From Streptomyces sp. CBMA123 (GTDB taxonomy: Bacteria > Actinomycetota > Actinomycetes > Streptomycetales > Streptomycetaceae), in assembly GCF_014596465.1 (NCBI RefSeq), contig NZ_MECK01000620.1, forward strand, positions 1 through 36,235: a stretch of DNA of 36,235 nt, in the 5' to 3' direction. Numbering within the stretch: the stretch's first letter is position 1; the number at the start of each line of letters is the position of its first letter. The position numbers were made by a program, and so were the translations under genes. The notes beneath the pieces are model-generated. The model worked only from the letters and a program-made list of their open reading frames with translations, was not told the origin of the DNA and ran no database searches. Below, piece after piece: positions 1 through 11,658 of this stretch.

Positions 1-38
1 CGACGGCGAGGGCCCGCGGCGCGCCGGGCGGCGCTCCG

Positions 39-98
39 ACGACCACCGACCCGACCACTGACCCGACCGCTGACCTGACCACTGACCCGACCGCTGAG
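39..98. repeat. Five tandem copies of a 12-bp unit
   Basis: Seen directly: a 12-bp unit of the form CCGACCACTGAC repeats five times with one to three changes per copy. Twelve is a multiple of three, so one forward frame reads as Pro-Thr-(Thr/Ala)-Asp repeats. That frame runs on through the following hairpin and into the antisense of the next gene, so coding is not convincing. No gene can be assigned to positions 1-103; it may hold the end of a gene that lies to the left. Confidence 0.7.
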
Positions 99-103
99 CG
101 GGC

Positions 104-160
104 CGCACCCGGCTCGGGCCGGCCAGGAACGGGTGTCCTGGCCGGCCCGAGCCGGGTGCG
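104..160. terminator. Strong bidirectional hairpin terminator
   Basis: A perfect 25-bp inverted repeat (104-128 against 136-160) with a 7-nt loop. It lies just past the stop of the small membrane protein gene at 172-327 (- strand) and can serve that gene and any forward gene ending to the left. There is no T-tract, which is usual in this group. Confidence 0.8.
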
Positions 161-171
161 AGGTGTGCCGG

Positions 172-327
172 TCAGTAGTAGTGGCGACGGCCGCCGACCG
201 CGTGCCCGAGGGAACCGGCGACCCACAGGACGAGGCCGATGGCGACCAGGATGATCCCGATGGTCCACAGGATCGGGAATCCGATGACGAAGCCGACGAT
301 GAGCAGGATGACGCCGAGGACGATCAC
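172..327 (-). CDS. Small DUF6131-type membrane protein (51 aa)
   Basis: A 51-residue protein consisting almost wholly of two hydrophobic segments (about residues 2-17 and 19-36) joined by Pro-Ile-Leu-Trp, followed by a short basic tail ending Arg-Arg-His-Tyr-Tyr. This matches the small DUF6131 membrane proteins common in Streptomyces, whose function is unknown. I chose the GTG at 327 because an AGGGAGGA ribosome site lies 4 nt before it and the hydrophobic domain starts there; an in-frame start at 435 would add an implausible proline-rich leader. It is flanked by strong hairpins on both sides and is probably monocistronic. A membrane-stress role is only a guess. Confidence 0.8.
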   Translation of the reverse strand: MIVLGVILLIVGFVIGFPILWTIGIILVAIGLVLWVAGSLGHAVGGRRHYY

Positions 328-444
328 TGTGTCCTCCCTGGGTGGTGGAGACGGCGGTCGGAAGGCCGGCCGCGGCACGCTCGGTACCGAAACCCGCCCG
401 GGTGGCGGAGCCGTCACGTCCTCCGCCGTGCCCATGAACCGCGT

Positions 445-469
445 CTACCGCCCCAGCGCCGGGGCAAAC
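445..469 (-). promoter_or_regulatory. Possible SigB/SigF-type promoter for the DUF6131 gene
   Basis: On the minus strand GTTT is followed after 15 nt by CGGTAG, close to the stress-sigma consensus GNNT-N(14-16)-GGGTAY. It lies about 120 nt upstream of the GTG at 327 and overlaps the hairpin after the wbl gene. Weak evidence. Confidence 0.25.
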
Positions 470-476
470 CCCGGCG
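457..476 (-). terminator. Hairpin after the wbl gene
   Basis: An 8-bp perfect stem (457-464 with 469-476) and a CAAA loop, lying 4 nt beyond the stop of the WhiB-like gene. Confidence 0.6.
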
Positions 477-480
477 GGCC

Positions 481-774
481 TCAGGCCGCCGGAGCGGCCG
501 GACCGCCGGTGAACAGGGCCCGGCGCTCCTCCGCCGTCAGGCCGCCCCGGACCCCGTACGGCTCCCGCTCCGCGAGCGCCTGCCGGCGGCACTCCACCCG
601 CACCTCGCAGCCGGCGCAGACGGCCTTCGCCGCCTCCTCGCGCTCCCTCGCGGCGTCCGGCCGCTCGGGGGCGGCCAGGAACAGGCGCCCGTGGTCGGCG
701 CGGCGGCAGGCCGCCGCCGGTTCGGGGCTCCAGCGGCGCTCGGCGGCTTCGGGCAGGCGGGGGAGGTCGGCCAC
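481..774 (-). CDS. WhiB-like (Wbl) transcriptional regulator
   Basis: A 97-residue protein with the four cysteines expected to bind a [4Fe-4S] cluster in the WhiB family: Cys23, then Cys53-x2-Cys56-x5-Cys62. These are followed by the G-x-x-G-G turn (residues 74-78, Gly-Val-Arg-Gly-Gly) and the Thr-x-x-Glu-Arg-Arg segment typical of Wbl proteins. The usual Trp of the turn is replaced by Arg. Family members act in the cytoplasm as redox or NO-sensing partners of sigma factors. The start is a GTG with a GGAAGGA site 6-7 nt upstream. It lies 36 bp downstream of the ThrE-type exporter gene on the same strand, so co-transcription is possible. Which Wbl subclass it belongs to cannot be told from sequence alone. 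Confidence 0.9.
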   Translation of the reverse strand: MADLPRLPEAAERRWSPEPAAACRRADHGRLFLAAPERPDAAREREEAAKAVCAGCEVRVECRRQALAEREPYGVRGGLTAEERRALFTGGPAAPAA

Positions 775-810
775 GGCGGTTCCTTCCGGTCGGGGGTCGT
801 CCCCCGTCGT

Positions 811-2478
811 CTAACCCCGTCCCGCGCGTTCATGCCCCCGGCCACGGACCCTGGCGCACCTCTGACGCGCTTGCGGCGCACTGTGACGCACCTCTGACGC
901 GTCCAGGCCCGGGGCCCGGTCCGGAAAGCGGGGCCCGGCCGCCGCTCGGCGCCGGTGGCGGCCCCGGCGGCCGGCGGCCGGGGCCGGACCCCGGGCCGGG
1001 AGGAACAGCCGGGCCGCCTCCCGGCCCAGGTTGACGCCGATGGCAAGGGCCATCGCGGTGGCCGTGGCGTGCCCCAGGCCGCTGAGCCCGGCCTCGGGCT
1101 CGCCGCGGACGAAGGCGAGCAGCCCGAAGTAGAGCAGTGACCCGGGCAGCAGCGACCCCAGCGCGGCGGTGACGAACGGCAGCACCGAGCTGCCCCGGTA
1201 CCGGGCCATCAGCTGGCCGGACAGGCCCACCAGCACCGCGGCCAGGCCGGTGGCCATGATCGGCTCCGCGCCCGCGCCGACCAGCACCGAGTACGTCGTC
1301 CAGCCCGCCGCACTGTTGACCAGGACGGCCGGCAGCGTGGCCGGCTCGGTGTTGAGCAGCACGGCGAAGGCCAGCGCCAGCAGGACGGCGGCGGCCAGCT
1401 GGAGCGGCGGGTTGGCGGCGGCGGCCGGGCCGCTCTGGGCGGCCAGGTCGGCGCCGTTGTTGACCCCGACGTAGAGCACGGTCATCACCCCGACGACCAC
1501 GCCCGCCAGCAGGTACAGCACCTCCAGCAGCCGGGCGGCGGCGGTGAGGTAGAAGCCCGCGAGGCCGTCCTGCACGGCCGCCACCATCGGCCAGCCGGGC
1601 AGCAGCGCGTACAGTCCGCCGGTGATCACCACCGAGCCGCGCAGGTGCAGGTGGTTGAAGGACATCAGGATGCCGACCACCGCGGCCGGGGTCGCGGCCA
1701 CCGCGATCCGGTAGAACTCCGGCAGGTCGTGCCGCTCGACCTGGGCGGCCAGCAGACCGCCCGCCATCGTGGTGACCACGGCGCTGACGAACACCAGCCA
1801 GGCCCGGGCGTCGGCCCGGCCGCCGACCAGCAGGGTGGCGCCGCCCGCCAGCAGGCCGGAGGAGAGCACCAGCAGCCAGGCCGGGTAGTGGCGGCAGTGC
1901 CGACGCACGGCCCGCAGCCGCCGGTGGGCGTCGTCCACGGCGAGCCCGCCCGCGGTGATCTCGGTGACCATCCGGAACAGGGCGGCCAGGCCCGCGTAGT
2001 CCTCGGCGGGCCGGCGCACGAAGCGTTCGGCCGTCACCGGCGGTTCGCCGTGGCCGGGTTGGTAGGAGATCGCGACCCGGGTGAAGGCCACCTGGGGGTC
2101 GCAGGCGCGGGCCCGGTAGGTCCGCGCGACGGCGAGCATCGCCGCCTCGACGTCCTCCGCGGCCTCACCGCAGGCCAGCATCAACTCGCCCACCAGCAGC
2201 GCCAGGCCGAGCACGGCGGTCACCTCGGTCGGGCCCGGCCCGTCCGCGCCGCCGTCCTCCCCCTCGCCGTGCCCGGCCGGGGGGTGAGCGGTGGCCGGGG
2301 TGCGCAGCAGCGGCAGCATCTGCTCGGGCCAGCGGACCGCGCCGTCCGCCGCCCCGGGCGGTCTTCCGGAGACGGGGTCGGCCTCCTCGGCCTCCTCCGG
2401 CCTGCCCTGCGGCGGCACCCGTCGGCCGTCCGGGCCGTCCGTTCCGGCCCGCGCGCCACGCTCCTCGTGCTCCGGCAT
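811..2478 (-). CDS. Threonine/serine exporter family protein (ThrE type)
   Basis: A 555-residue protein. After an acidic, proline-rich N-terminal tail of about 75 residues comes the soluble DUF1212-type segment (Gly-Glu-Leu-Met-Leu..Cys-Gly-Glu-Ala-Ala-Glu-Asp-Val) and then about ten hydrophobic helices in two blocks separated by a Gly/Pro/Ala loop. This is the fused layout of actinobacterial ThrE, an inner-membrane exporter of threonine and serine. The ATG at 2478 follows a GGGAG site; the same frame stays open much further upstream, but that extension is low-complexity and overlaps the ligase gene at 3066-4169. The C-terminal ~55 residues are Arg-rich. A GTTC-N16-GGGTAG stress-type promoter candidate lies 50 nt upstream. 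The actual substrate is inferred from the family. Confidence 0.88.
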   Translation of the reverse strand: MPEHEERGARAGTDGPDGRRVPPQGRPEEAEEADPVSGRPPGAADGAVRWPEQMLPLLRTPATAHPPAGHGEGEDGGADGPGPTEVTAVLGLALLVGELMLACGEAAEDVEAAMLAVARTYRARACDPQVAFTRVAISYQPGHGEPPVTAERFVRRPAEDYAGLAALFRMVTEITAGGLAVDDAHRRLRAVRRHCRHYPAWLLVLSSGLLAGGATLLVGGRADARAWLVFVSAVVTTMAGGLLAAQVERHDLPEFYRIAVAATPAAVVGILMSFNHLHLRGSVVITGGLYALLPGWPMVAAVQDGLAGFYLTAAARLLEVLYLLAGVVVGVMTVLYVGVNNGADLAAQSGPAAAANPPLQLAAAVLLALAFAVLLNTEPATLPAVLVNSAAGWTTYSVLVGAGAEPIMATGLAAVLVGLSGQLMARYRGSSVLPFVTAALGSLLPGSLLYFGLLAFVRGEPEAGLSGLGHATATAMALAIGVNLGREAARLFLPARGPAPAAGRRGRHRRRAAAGPRFPDRAPGLDASEVRHSAPQARQRCARVRGRGHERAGRG

Positions 2479-2528
2479 CGTCGCTCCCTGCATCACCCCC
2501 CACTCGGCTGCTCTCGGCACCCATCCGA

Positions 2529-2554
2529 CTACCCGTCGCCGTCGATTCGTGAAC
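2529..2554 (-). promoter_or_regulatory. Possible SigB/SigF-type promoter for the exporter
   Basis: On the minus strand, GTTC and GGGTAG are separated by 16 nt, fitting the streptomycete stress-sigma consensus GNNT-N(14-16)-GGGTAY except for the last base. It sits about 50 nt upstream of the ATG at 2478. Confidence 0.35.
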
Positions 2555-2770
2555 GTCACACCCGGAGCGCGGCCGGGCCCGCACGCCCTGGTGGAGACGG
2601 CCGTCACCGGGCAGACCCTCCTGCCGGCGCTGCGAGAGGCGTTCTGACCACGCGCCCGTACCCGGCGGGACGGACCGCGCACCCGCCCCGGCCCAACAAA
2701 CCGGGACATACTCCTGCGATCCGGGGGCAGAAGGAGCGACGACACACACGCCAACCGAGGAGGTCGAACC

Positions 2771-2941
2771 ATGGTCCCGCTCCTGCTGGTCCTTCTGCTC
2801 GCTCTGATCCTGTTCGGCGCCGGATTCGCCCTGAAGGTGCTCTGGTGGGCAGCCGTCATCGTGCTCGTGGTCTGGCTGCTCGGCTTCGTCGCGCGGGGCA
2901 CGTCGTCGACCGGCGCGCGGGGTCGCTGGTACCGCTGGTAG
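2771..2941 (+). CDS. Small hydrophobic membrane protein (56 aa)
   Basis: A 56-residue protein with two closely spaced hydrophobic stretches (about residues 2-20 and 25-41), then a short basic tail ending in Gly-Arg-Trp-Tyr-Arg-Trp. A strong GAGGAGG ribosome site lies 7-8 nt before the ATG. Similar short 'hydrophobic protein' genes occur widely in Streptomyces and have no assigned function. It is followed by a strong hairpin and faces the ligase gene, so it is probably a single-gene unit. It belongs to the same class of tiny membrane proteins as the gene at 172-327, without clear sequence similarity to it. Confidence 0.8.
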   Translation: MVPLLLVLLLALILFGAGFALKVLWWAAVIVLVVWLLGFVARGTSSTGARGRWYRW

Positions 2942-2976
2942 CCGCTCACGGAGCGGTCGGCACGGCCGGCCGCTCC

Positions 2977-3014
2977 GCACCGCGGGGCCGTCCGTCCGGG
3001 CGGCCCCGCGGTGC
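2977..3014. terminator. Bidirectional terminator between convergent genes
   Basis: A perfect 14-bp stem (2977-2990 with 3001-3014) with a 10-nt loop, between the stop of the small membrane gene (2941) and the stop of the convergent ligase gene (3066). Confidence 0.8.
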
Positions 3015-3065
3015 GTCCGGAACCGGCCGGTGGTGCCGGGGCCGCTCCCCCGGCACCGCCCGCGG

Positions 3066-4169
3066 TCAGGGCGTACGGGTCACCGTGGCCCCCACCAGCC
3101 CCGCCACCAGGCCCTTCCGGCCGCCCTCGCGGCACCAGCGGCGCTGCCGGTCGGCCCCGTTGCCCTCGCGCTCCAGGCCGCGCCACAGCTCGGCCACCCG
3201 GTCGGTGTCCCCGGACGCCGCGAGCCCGGGGGCGAGACGGGCCCGCAGTTCTCCGAGCACGGCCGCGGCCGGCCGGGCGACTCCGTCGGACGGGGAGACC
3301 AGCCGGCCGTGCAGGCCGGTGCGGGCGGCGTGCCAGGTGGCGGCGCGCAGCAGTTCGTCCGGAGCGTCGGGGCGGGGGCGCCCGGCCCGTTCGTCCAGAA
3401 CCGCCGAGACGACCAGTGCCCTGGCCAGACCGGCGAACAACTCGGCTTCGGCGACGGTCAGCTGGACGTCCATCGCGCGGATCTCGACGGTCGGGTAGCG
3501 GCTCGACAACCGGGCCTGCCAGTACAGCTGCCCCTCGTCCACGATCGCTCCGGCGGCCTTCAGCGCCGCCACCCGCCGATGGTGGTCCGCCAGGTCGTGG
3601 AAGGCCGGCGGCGGGCCGCTGACCGCCCACTGGTCGAAGTGGACCGTCCGCCAGCTGGCGAACCGGGTGTCGGCACCGCGCCAGAACGGCGAGTTGGCGC
3701 TCAGCGCCACCAGCACCGGCAGCCAGGGGCGCAGCCGCACCAGGGCCCCGAGCCGTTCCTCCTCGTCCGGGACGCCGACGTGCACGTGCATCCCGTTCAG
3801 CATCAGGTCGTCCACCAGCGCCGGTGCCTGGTCGCGGGCGCGCCGGTAGCGCTCCCCGTCCGTGACCGGCACCGGGCCGCCCGGGGCGAACGGCGCCGAC
3901 CCGACCGGCACCACCCGGCACCCGTGCTGCGCGGCGGCCGCGTTCAGTCCGGCGCGCACCCTGGACAGGTGCCGGGCCACCTCGGTCAGGTCCTCGCACA
4001 CCGGTGTGGCGGTCTCCACCTGGACCTGGAGCAGTTCGTGCTGTGCCTCCGCGGGGCGCAGCGCGGGCGCCAGCGAGGCGGTCGCCAGGACCTCGGCCGC
4101 CCGGGGCAGCGGCACCCCGTCCCGGGGGTCCACCAGCAGGTATTCTTCTTCGACTCCGAGTGTCAGCAT
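3066..4169 (-). CDS. Carboxylate-amine ligase, YbdK/GCS2 family
   Basis: A 367-residue protein of normal family length. The start Gly-Val-Glu-Glu-Glu-Tyr-Leu-Leu-Val-Asp, a central Met-His-Val-His-Val-Gly-Val motif and Arg-Leu-Ser-Ser-Arg-Tyr-Pro-Thr-Val-Glu-Ile-Arg are hallmarks of the ATP-grasp-like glutamate-cysteine ligase type 2 (YbdK) family. Such proteins join a carboxylate to an amine; YbdK itself has weak glutamate-cysteine ligase activity, while the physiological substrate in actinomycetes, which use mycothiol, is generally unknown. The ATG at 4169 gives the canonical N-terminus although its ribosome site is weak. It sits between a terminator and the anti-sigma genes and probably forms its own unit. 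There is no sign that it belongs to the peptide cluster. Confidence 0.9.
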   Translation of the reverse strand: MLTLGVEEEYLLVDPRDGVPLPRAAEVLATASLAPALRPAEAQHELLQVQVETATPVCEDLTEVARHLSRVRAGLNAAAAQHGCRVVPVGSAPFAPGGPVPVTDGERYRRARDQAPALVDDLMLNGMHVHVGVPDEEERLGALVRLRPWLPVLVALSANSPFWRGADTRFASWRTVHFDQWAVSGPPPAFHDLADHHRRVAALKAAGAIVDEGQLYWQARLSSRYPTVEIRAMDVQLTVAEAELFAGLARALVVSAVLDERAGRPRPDAPDELLRAATWHAARTGLHGRLVSPSDGVARPAAAVLGELRARLAPGLAASGDTDRVAELWRGLEREGNGADRQRRWCREGGRKGLVAGLVGATVTRTP

Positions 4170-4271
4170 GCCCGGACCGCTACCCCGCAGACCGTTCCGT
4201 ACACGGCCCGCCCCGATCCGCGCGCCAGGACACCGCGGCCCGCGGGCGGGACCGGGGCGACCGGGGCCGTG

Positions 4272-4739
4272 CTACGCCCGGTCGAGCCGGCCGGCGTCGA
4301 ACTCGGCCCAGATCGTCTTGCCCAGGGCGTGCCGTTCGGCCCCCCAGCGGTCGGCGATCCGCTGCACGATGAACAGCCCGTGGCCGCCGGGCAGGGCCGG
4401 ATGGTGCGGTTCGCGCGGGGCGGGCAGGTCGCCGCTGCGGTCGCTGACCTCGATCCGCAGCCGGTCCCCGGTGAGGTCGAGGACGAGTTCCAGCGGACCG
4501 CCGCCGTGCAGCATGGCGTTGCCGACGAGTTCGGCGACCACCAGGACGATGTCCTCCGCGATCCCGTCCGCCGTCCGGGGCGGGCACCAGTCGCCGAGCG
4601 CCAGGACGGTGTGGGCCCGGGCCCGGGCGACCGGCTTGGGCAGCCCGAGCAGGGGCAGGCGCCGCCGCTGACCGCCGGCGGGCAGGACGAGACCGGTCCC
4701 GTGAGGGCCGCCGTCCAGGGCTCCCCGGCTCATCGTCAT
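4272..4739 (-). CDS. ATP-binding anti-sigma factor-like protein (RsbW/HATPase type)
   Basis: A 155-residue single-domain GHKL ATPase. The N box is Glu-Leu-Val-Gly-Asn-Ala-Met-Leu-His-Gly, followed by Asp-Arg-Ser and a Gly-Gly-His-Gly-Leu-Phe-Ile-Val G box, the arrangement of RsbW/SpoIIAB-like serine kinases that bind and inhibit sigma factors or phosphorylate STAS antagonists. The ATG at 4739 follows AAGGGG; a second ATG lies two codons later. The same frame is open to 5132, but that would overlap the STAS gene and replace a good ribosome site. It lies about 100 bp downstream of the STAS gene on the same strand, which fits a partner-switching pair. The true target is unknown. Confidence 0.87.
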   Translation of the reverse strand: MTMSRGALDGGPHGTGLVLPAGGQRRRLPLLGLPKPVARARAHTVLALGDWCPPRTADGIAEDIVLVVAELVGNAMLHGGGPLELVLDLTGDRLRIEVSDRSGDLPAPREPHHPALPGGHGLFIVQRIADRWGAERHALGKTIWAEFDAGRLDRA

Positions 4740-4840
4740 GTGAGGGCACCCCTTTGGATCGACGACGCTTTCGCAGCTCGGTTTCCCGGTGGCCCCGGGA
4801 TTATGCCCGATCCGGGACGGAGCCCCGGCGGGCACCGCCC

Positions 4841-5236
4841 TCAACGGGCCAGGGCCGCCTCGACCGACTCGTGGACGGAGAAGACCGCTTGCGCGCCGGT
4901 CAGTTCGAGGACCCGCTGCACGGTGGGCGCCACCGCCGCGAGCCGCAGTTCCAGTCCTTCCCGTTCCGCCGCGAGGCGCGTCCTGAGCAGGAGGTTCAGG
5001 CCCGAGGAGTCGCAGAAGGCGACTCCCCGCAGATCGATCACCACGGCGGTCGGGCGCCGCGCGACCAGGTCGGCGAGCGCTCCGGCGGCCGGGACCAGCG
5101 ACTCGACGTCGAGGTCGCCGACCAGCGTGCACACCACCGCGCCCTCGTCGGTGGTGCGGCTGCGCACCTCCAGGCCGGGCCGGGGCGCGGGAACCGCCAG
5201 GGCCGTGGCGCCCTGGTCGTCCTCGGATGGCATCAT
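4841..5236 (-). CDS. STAS-domain anti-sigma factor antagonist
   Basis: A 131-residue protein with an STAS fold: Val-Gly-Asp-Leu-Asp-Val-Glu in the first strands and Asp-Leu-Arg-Gly-Val-Ala-Phe-Cys-Asp-Ser-Ser-Gly-Leu carrying the Ser-Ser pair expected to be phosphorylated in RsbV/SpoIIAA proteins. It would bind an RsbW-like ATPase when dephosphorylated, releasing a sigma factor. The start is the first of two consecutive ATGs, with GGGAGGGA upstream. The RsbW-like gene follows on the same strand, and a PP2C phosphatase of the RsbU/SpoIIE type lies at 9190-11658; these three are the canonical parts of one switch, although physical pairing is only inferred. Confidence 0.9.
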   Translation of the reverse strand: MMPSEDDQGATALAVPAPRPGLEVRSRTTDEGAVVCTLVGDLDVESLVPAAGALADLVARRPTAVVIDLRGVAFCDSSGLNLLLRTRLAAEREGLELRLAAVAPTVQRVLELTGAQAVFSVHESVEAALAR

Positions 5237-5696
5237 CGTCGTTCCCTCCCTGTCCGTACCCCGACCCTACGCAGGCCGGACGCGACGGCCAAAACCGCAG
5301 CCCGGCCCGGGCCGAGCGGCGTCAGCCGCCCTCCGGCCCCTCCCGCAGCCGGCCCGCCGGGGTCGATCCCGGGGACCGTCCGCTGGGAGCTGCCGTGGCG
5401 AGGGGTTCACCGGTGGGCGCGAGCATGCCGGTCCTCCCATGCGACGGCACGACGGGCGCTCTATTACCCCGCCCCGGCGGATCGATGCGCCCCGGCTCCG
5501 TGGAGGTCCGGTGAAGGCCCGCGGCGGCCCGTCCCGCCCCGGCGGCGGCCATTTCCGGCGGTGAGGGCGCTGGGGTAGCCTCCGTGGCGGTACCCACCGC
5601 ACCCGGAGCATCGACCGGCGCCGTCCGGTTCCCGCCCGGCGGTGCCCACGACCGGATGCCGGGCCCAGGCCCCGCGTTCTACGGAGGCGACGTTCG
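5237..5696. other. 460-bp intergenic region between divergent genes
   Basis: This lies between the STAS gene (-) and the hybrid kinase gene (+). Short open frames on both strands lack ribosome sites and recognisable sequence, so I see no gene here. It should contain promoters in both directions. A GGGGTAG at 5572-5578 (+) and a GGGTAA on the minus strand (5464-5469) resemble stress-sigma -10 elements. Confidence 0.5.
5464..5488 (-). promoter_or_regulatory. Possible SigB/SigF-type promoter for the STAS-ATPase pair
   Basis: On the minus strand GCAT-N15-GGGTAA resembles the GNNT-N(14-16)-GGGTAY stress-sigma consensus. It is about 230 nt upstream of the STAS start, rather distant. Confidence 0.25.
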
Positions 5697-9146
<3,450 letters not shown>

Positions 9147-9189
9147 CCGCCGTACGGAGCCGCAGTCCACGACCCAGGAGCCCACCACC

Positions 9190-11658
9190 GTGCAGCACCC
9201 CCAGGAGCAACCCGCGGCCGACCACACCCCGGCGGCCGACCCGGGCCCCGTCCTCCCCCGGGTCGGCGCCCAGCGGACCCCGGACGACCCGCAGCCACCG
9301 GCCGGCCGGGAGGCGGACCGCACGGCGACGGCGATGGGCCGGCTCGCCAGCACGGTGGATCGGCTGCGCCAGGAGCTGGACCAGGCCCAGGCCGACTCGG
9401 CGGGCCGCGCCGTGGTCGAACTCGCCGTGGGCGTCCTGGTGGAACGCCTGCGCTGCGGCCCCACCGAGGCCGCCCGGCAGCTGGAGGGCCTCGCCGCCCA
9501 GGCCGGGGTGACCACCCTGGCGCTGGCCGCCGACCTGGTGAACCAGGTCGCGGCGGACCGGATCTCCGCGCTCGCCCGCGAGTTCGTCGCCGGGACGGCG
9601 GTCCAGCCCGCGGAACCGGTCGCACGGCGGCTGCGCAGCATCGAGGCGGACACCCTCGCGGGCGGCGACGCCGCGACGGCGGCGCGCTCCATGCTGGAGC
9701 ACGCCCTGCGCCCGCTCGGCGTGGCCGCGGTGGCCGTCTGGGCCGCCCACCCCGACCTCTCGCTGTCCCTGGCGGGCAGTGCCGGCTTCCAGCCGGACGA
9801 GGCCCGCCACTGGCGGCACGTCCCACCCGGCGTCCCCACCCCGGCCCGCCGGGCCCTGGACGAACGCGGCACCGTCGCCTACCACACCCTCGCCGACGCC
9901 TCGCTCCCCTCGATCGGCCAGCACGACGTCCGGGGCGGCCGGCTGGCCGTTCCGGCCGGCGTCGGCGGCCGGCTGATCGGCGTGCTGGAGATCTGCTGGC
10001 GCGAGGAGCTCCCCGAGCGCTCCCAGCCGCTGCAGCGGCAGTTCGAGGCACTCGCGGAGGTCGCGGCCGCGACCCTGGAGTCCTGGGACGGCCAGGAGTT
10101 CTCCACCACCGACCCCACCGACGCCCGGTTCGACGAGCTGCGGCAGCTGACCGACGGACTGTTCGACCCCTGCCTGGTCCTGCGGGTGGCCCCGGACGGC
10201 GACGAGCTCCCGCCGCGGTTCGTGGTCCGGCACGTCAACCCGTCCTTCGTGGACTTCGCCGGCCGCCCCACCGTGGCCATCGTGGGCCGGCGGCTGCTGG
10301 AGGCGTACCCGCTGGCGGCCGAGCCGGGCGGCCTGGCCGAGATGATCGAGCACGTCTTCGCCACCGGCGAGCCCTTCCGGACCCAGGAGATGCGGCTCGC
10401 CGCACTGGTCGACGGGGTGCCGCTGACCACCCGGGCCCAGGTCAGCATCAGCCGGCACGGCACCCACCTGGTGGTGGTCTGGCGGCTCGACGACGGCACC
10501 CCGCGGGTCGCCCGGCTGCTCCAGCACGCCCAGCGCCTGGGCCGGATCGGCGGCTTCGAGGAGAACCTGGGGACCCGCCAGATCGCCTGGAACGAGACCC
10601 TGTTCGAGCTGCACGGGCTGGCTCCCGGCTCGCAGCCGATCTCCCTCGAGCAGCTCGCCGAACACGCCCACCCGGACGACCGGCACACCATCGGCCGCTT
10701 CCTGCGCACCCTGCTGCACCACCGGCGACCGGCCTCCACCGCCTTCCGGCTGCAACGCCCCGACGGGGTCACCCGGCACATCCGGGTGGTGGCGGAGCCG
10801 GTGCACGACCCCGGCAGCGGACTGCGCGTCGTCCGCGGCGCCTACCAGGACATCTCCGCCCAGCACTGGACGGAGGTCGCCCTGGCCGCCACCCGCGACC
10901 AGCTCGCCCAGAGCGAGCAGCAGGCCGCCGAACGCAGCCGGCTGGCCCTCCAGCTCCAGCACGCCATCATGCCGCCCGCCCGGGGCCCGCTGGACCTCCA
11001 CGACCTGCACGTGGCCGTGCGCTACCGCCCCGCCGAGAAGGACCACCTGGTCGGCGGCGACTGGTACGACGCCCTCGTCCTGCCCACCGGCGACGTGCTG
11101 CTGTGCGTCGGCGACGTCGCCGGGCACGGCATCGAGGCCGCCACCGGCATGGTCGCGCTGCGCAACGCCCTGCGCGGCCTGGCCGCCACCGGCGCCGGGC
11201 CGGCCCAGCTGCTGAACTGGCTCAACAGCGTCACCCACCACCTCACCGACAACGTCACCGCCACCGCGGTCTGCGGACTCTACGAACCCGCCACCCGCCG
11301 GCTGCGCTGGGCCCGCGCGGGCCACCCGCCGCCGGTGCTGCTGCGCGAGGGCCGGGCGCGGACCCTCCCGCAGCTCGGCGGGATCCTGCTCGGTGCCCTG
11401 GACCAGGCGGACTACCAGGAGGACGAGTTCGTCCTGGAGGCCGGGGACACCCTGGTGATGTACACCGACGGACTGATCGAGCGCCGGGACGAGTCGCTCC
11501 AGGCGTCGCTGAGCAACCTGATGACCCTCTCCGAACGGGCCCACCGGCTGTCGGCCGACAGCGCGGACGGTCTCGAAGGGCACCTGGACCACCTGCTGCA
11601 GTACAGCAGCGCCGACACCGACGACGACACCTGCCTGGTCGGGGTGGCCGTCCGCTGA
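9190..11658 (+). CDS. ANTAR-GAF-PAS-PAS-PP2C (SpoIIE/RsbU-type) phosphatase
   Basis: An 822-residue protein. After a disordered N-terminus comes a helical ANTAR-like domain (about 60-118, Ala-Val-Gly-Val-Leu-Val-Glu-Arg-Leu core), a GAF-like domain (about 150-300), two PAS-like domains (about 310-580), a short coiled coil, and a PP2C phosphatase (about 605-822). The PP2C metal-site motifs are Gly-Gly-Asp-Trp-Tyr-Asp, Gly-Asp-Val-Ala-Gly-His-Gly, Tyr-Thr-Asp-Gly-Leu and the terminal Asp-Asp-Asp-Thr-Cys. The family dephosphorylates STAS antagonists to free sigma factors. The GTG start follows CAGGAG. It lies 43 bp after the hybrid kinase, so the two are probably translated from one mRNA. ANTAR domains normally bind RNA to prevent termination; on a phosphatase its role is unclear. 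Confidence 0.9.
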   Translation: MQHPQEQPAADHTPAADPGPVLPRVGAQRTPDDPQPPAGREADRTATAMGRLASTVDRLRQELDQAQADSAGRAVVELAVGVLVERLRCGPTEAARQLEGLAAQAGVTTLALAADLVNQVAADRISALAREFVAGTAVQPAEPVARRLRSIEADTLAGGDAATAARSMLEHALRPLGVAAVAVWAAHPDLSLSLAGSAGFQPDEARHWRHVPPGVPTPARRALDERGTVAYHTLADASLPSIGQHDVRGGRLAVPAGVGGRLIGVLEICWREELPERSQPLQRQFEALAEVAAATLESWDGQEFSTTDPTDARFDELRQLTDGLFDPCLVLRVAPDGDELPPRFVVRHVNPSFVDFAGRPTVAIVGRRLLEAYPLAAEPGGLAEMIEHVFATGEPFRTQEMRLAALVDGVPLTTRAQVSISRHGTHLVVVWRLDDGTPRVARLLQHAQRLGRIGGFEENLGTRQIAWNETLFELHGLAPGSQPISLEQLAEHAHPDDRHTIGRFLRTLLHHRRPASTAFRLQRPDGVTRHIRVVAEPVHDPGSGLRVVRGAYQDISAQHWTEVALAATRDQLAQSEQQAAERSRLALQLQHAIMPPARGPLDLHDLHVAVRYRPAEKDHLVGGDWYDALVLPTGDVLLCVGDVAGHGIEAATGMVALRNALRGLAATGAGPAQLLNWLNSVTHHLTDNVTATAVCGLYEPATRRLRWARAGHPPPVLLREGRARTLPQLGGILLGALDQADYQEDEFVLEAGDTLVMYTDGLIERRDESLQASLSNLMTLSERAHRLSADSADGLEGHLDHLLQYSSADTDDDTCLVGVAVR

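Noticed and set aside
2479..3999. Upstream extension of the exporter reading frame
   Set aside because: The extra ~500 residues are Arg/Gly/Pro low-complexity sequence antisense to the 56-aa gene and in another frame of the ligase gene; the ATG at 2478 has a proper ribosome site.
4740..5132. Upstream extension of the RsbW-like ATPase
   Set aside because: It would overlap the STAS gene on the same strand; the GHKL fold is complete from the ATG at 4739.
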